Origin: Candidatus Methanophagales archaeon
GTDB taxonomy: Archaea > Halobacteriota > Syntropharchaeia > Alkanophagales > Methanospirareceae
Assembly: GCA_021161765.1 (NCBI GenBank)
Contig: JAGGZZ010000170.1
Coordinates: forward strand, 1 to 7,881
Direction of reading: 5' to 3'
Length of the DNA: 7,881 nt
Both the position numbers and the translations under genes were made by a program. Shown in pieces: positions 6,644 to 7,881 of this stretch (positions are counted from its first letter, which is position 1; each line of letters starts with the position of its first letter). The notes beneath the pieces are model-generated. The model had not been told where the DNA came from, ran no database searches, and saw nothing but the letters and a program-made list of their open reading frames with translations.

Positions 6644-7881
6644 TTACTTAATTATGACCACGGTTTTCCCAATTCTCCACTGTATTATTACCAACAATGT
6701 TGGGAATACTAATCCAATTAGATACAATTTAAAGGTTAACAAATTCTCTAAAGCACAGATTCCCCCTATGAGTAAATATAGGGATATAATAACCCCTGCC
6801 CAGTATTTTTTGATAAAGATCGCAGTAAGAGAAATTGCACTTTTAATTTTCCTTGCGAGATCAAATTTTCCTTTCAGAACAAGGACATCGTCATGTAATT
6901 CAACCGAGTCATAGTTTTTGATATTAACTATGTGATTCAAGAAAGAGGTTAAACAAAAAAGAGCATCGTGTGTAGCCCAAAGAGTTAACTCATTAACATT
7001 CCGATGTTTCCAGCCGCCTTCTTTTGTTTGACTCTTAATTAACCGATCAATTCCTCTAAAAACTTTCCCGTTTAGTACCCCACAATTCAATAGTGCAATA
7101 ATCACCCAAGGTGTCACAAAATGATTCCAAACTATCCGTGTCCATTTTTCGGGTGCTATTTCTAAATCATAGTGTTCAAGAAGATTTGCAGTTTCTTCAT
7201 GTAAATCCCACATGCTTTCTTTATCCCATTGCTCATTGAGCCATCGTAGAGACTTTGATATAATATCCGACTCGGCAGAGATCCTACATTGCCTCAACAC
7301 GAATATCACAAAAGCCGTGTGAAAAGGTGTGCTTTTTTCGTCTCGAGGTAATTCCCCCCAACATCCGTCAGCGGTTCGAGCATCTTTAATCCAGTTGATA
7401 CCTTCACTTATAATTGTCTGATATTTTCTACTGTTAGTTGCTGACAACGCCCATATCGCAAGAGCAGTTGCGTAAATACGACTGGCTGTTCCCTTAATAG
7501 GTCCCCATCCCTTGTCGTCATTTCTATTGTTCTCGAGCCATTTTGCGCCTTCCGTAATTATTTCCTGTGCTTTTTCATTTTTTCTACTTCTTATTCCTAA
7601 CAAAACCCATGATGTACTTTCTACAATGGGAAATTCACTCAGTATTTTGATAGTGAATCCACCATCTTTGAATTGTTCGTTCTTCAATAAGTTGATTGCT
7701 AATGGAAGTTTTGTAAAATCTTTATTAGAGTATGCAAAAGAGGCTATACCTTGACTTGTTGCCACTGCGCCTATCTTGTTGTCAAATATAAACTGATGCC
7801 ACCCTCCTATCTCCTCGCCTCCTCTGTTACTGGTAACGCTTTTAAAAGTGTCTATCAAAGTGTTTATCGACTTATTAATAG
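6644..7881 (-). CDS. Alpha/alpha-toroid (prenyltransferase/squalene-cyclase-like repeat) protein with two C-terminal membrane helices; 5' end outside window
   Basis: About 411 residues are visible. The frame is open to the right edge (codons for INKSINT precede the TTG at 7856-7858), so I treat the start as lying beyond 7881. Helical repeats of the terpene-cyclase/prenyltransferase toroid type recur; counting from that TTG codon, they are QFKDGGF (62-68), KWLENN...KGWG (106-119), NWIKDA...GCWGE (155-169), RWLNEQ...MWDL (205-219) and RLIKSQ...GGWKH (272-285). The squalene-hopene-cyclase DxDD acid motif is not visible, nor is a clear zinc-ligand set of protein prenyltransferases, so enzyme activity is doubtful; a binding or scaffold role is possible. 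A linker (about 310-340) leads to two hydrophobic segments (about 353-372 and 377-394), giving a membrane-anchored protein with the toroid on one side and a short basic tail. Three 60-base rows counted by hand give 33-45% G+C, versus 48% for single rows of lhr and dinB, consistent with foreign origin. Substrate and role unknown. Confidence 0.75.
   Translation of the reverse strand, partial: INKSINTLIDTFKSVTSNRGGEEIGGWHQFIFDNKIGAVATSQGIASFAYSNKDFTKLPLAINLLKNEQFKDGGFTIKILSEFPIVESTSWVLLGIRSRKNEKAQEIITEGAKWLENNRNDDKGWGPIKGTASRIYATALAIWALSATNSRKYQTIISEGINWIKDARTADGCWGELPRDEKSTPFHTAFVIFVLRQCRISAESDIISKSLRWLNEQWDKESMWDLHEETANLLEHYDLEIAPEKWTRIVWNHFVTPWVIIALLNCGVLNGKVFRGIDRLIKSQTKEGGWKHRNVNELTLWATHDALFCLTSFLNHIVNIKNYDSVELHDDVLVLKGKFDLARKIKSAISLTAIFIKKYWAGVIISLYLLIGGICALENLLTFKLYLIGLVFPTLLVIIQWRIGKTVVIIK

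Noticed and set aside
7856..7858. TTG as the true start of the toroid protein
   Set aside because: The same frame stays open with ordinary residues to the window edge, and no ribosome-binding site or TATA box is seen in the 23 bases available, so the gene is treated as cut by the edge.
1..7881. tRNA, rRNA or a complete insertion sequence
   Set aside because: No cloverleaf, TΨC-like or rRNA-like conserved stretches and no transposase motif were recognised on either strand by eye.

Overview
The window looks archaeal. Three things point that way: a long Lhr-type DEVH helicase with a C-terminal C4 zinc-binding motif, a DinB/Dpo4-type Y-family polymerase, and TATA-like elements placed about 25-30 bases before start codons with no bacterial -35/-10 pairs. 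The gene set and the A+T-rich hairpin repeats would suit a methanogen or anaerobic methane-oxidising euryarchaeon (Methanosarcina/ANME-like). That placement is inference, not something the sequence proves.

Layout, left to right. (1) Positions 1-512 (+) hold the C-terminal part of an iron-complex/cobalamin-type ABC transporter substrate-binding protein, cut by the left edge. (2) Positions 513-633 are a compact convergent intergenic region: a 37-base tandem duplication and strong hairpins, with a gene ending against each side. (3) Positions 634-2007 (-) encode an AAA_14/DUF4143 ATPase with a nuclease-fold-like C-terminal end, apparently made from a leaderless mRNA. (4) Positions 2008-2356 are a divergent promoter region with a possible 41-residue ORF on the minus strand. 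(5) Positions 2357-5251 (+) encode an Lhr-family helicase. (6) After a 141-base gap, positions 5393-6499 (+) encode DNA polymerase IV (DinB). (7) Convergent to dinB, positions 6530-6643 (-) read as the last ~38 codons of a thymidylate-kinase-like protein with no start or body. (8) Directly abutting it, positions 6644-7881 (-) hold a more A+T-rich gene for an alpha/alpha-toroid (prenyltransferase/squalene-cyclase-like repeat) protein with two C-terminal membrane helices. Its 5' end lies beyond the right edge.

How the genes relate: lhr and dinB share a strand and both concern nucleic-acid repair or processing, but each has a candidate promoter of its own, so one operon is possible but not shown. 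The transporter gene, the ATPase and the toroid gene have no obvious shared pathway with them. The part of the window most like a rearrangement is the right end, where the toroid gene sits exactly where the rest of the kinase gene should be. I see no CRISPR array, tRNA, rRNA or complete insertion sequence, and no convincing multi-gene new system. The toroid-membrane protein is the least understood component and its unseen right-hand neighbours would be the place to look.
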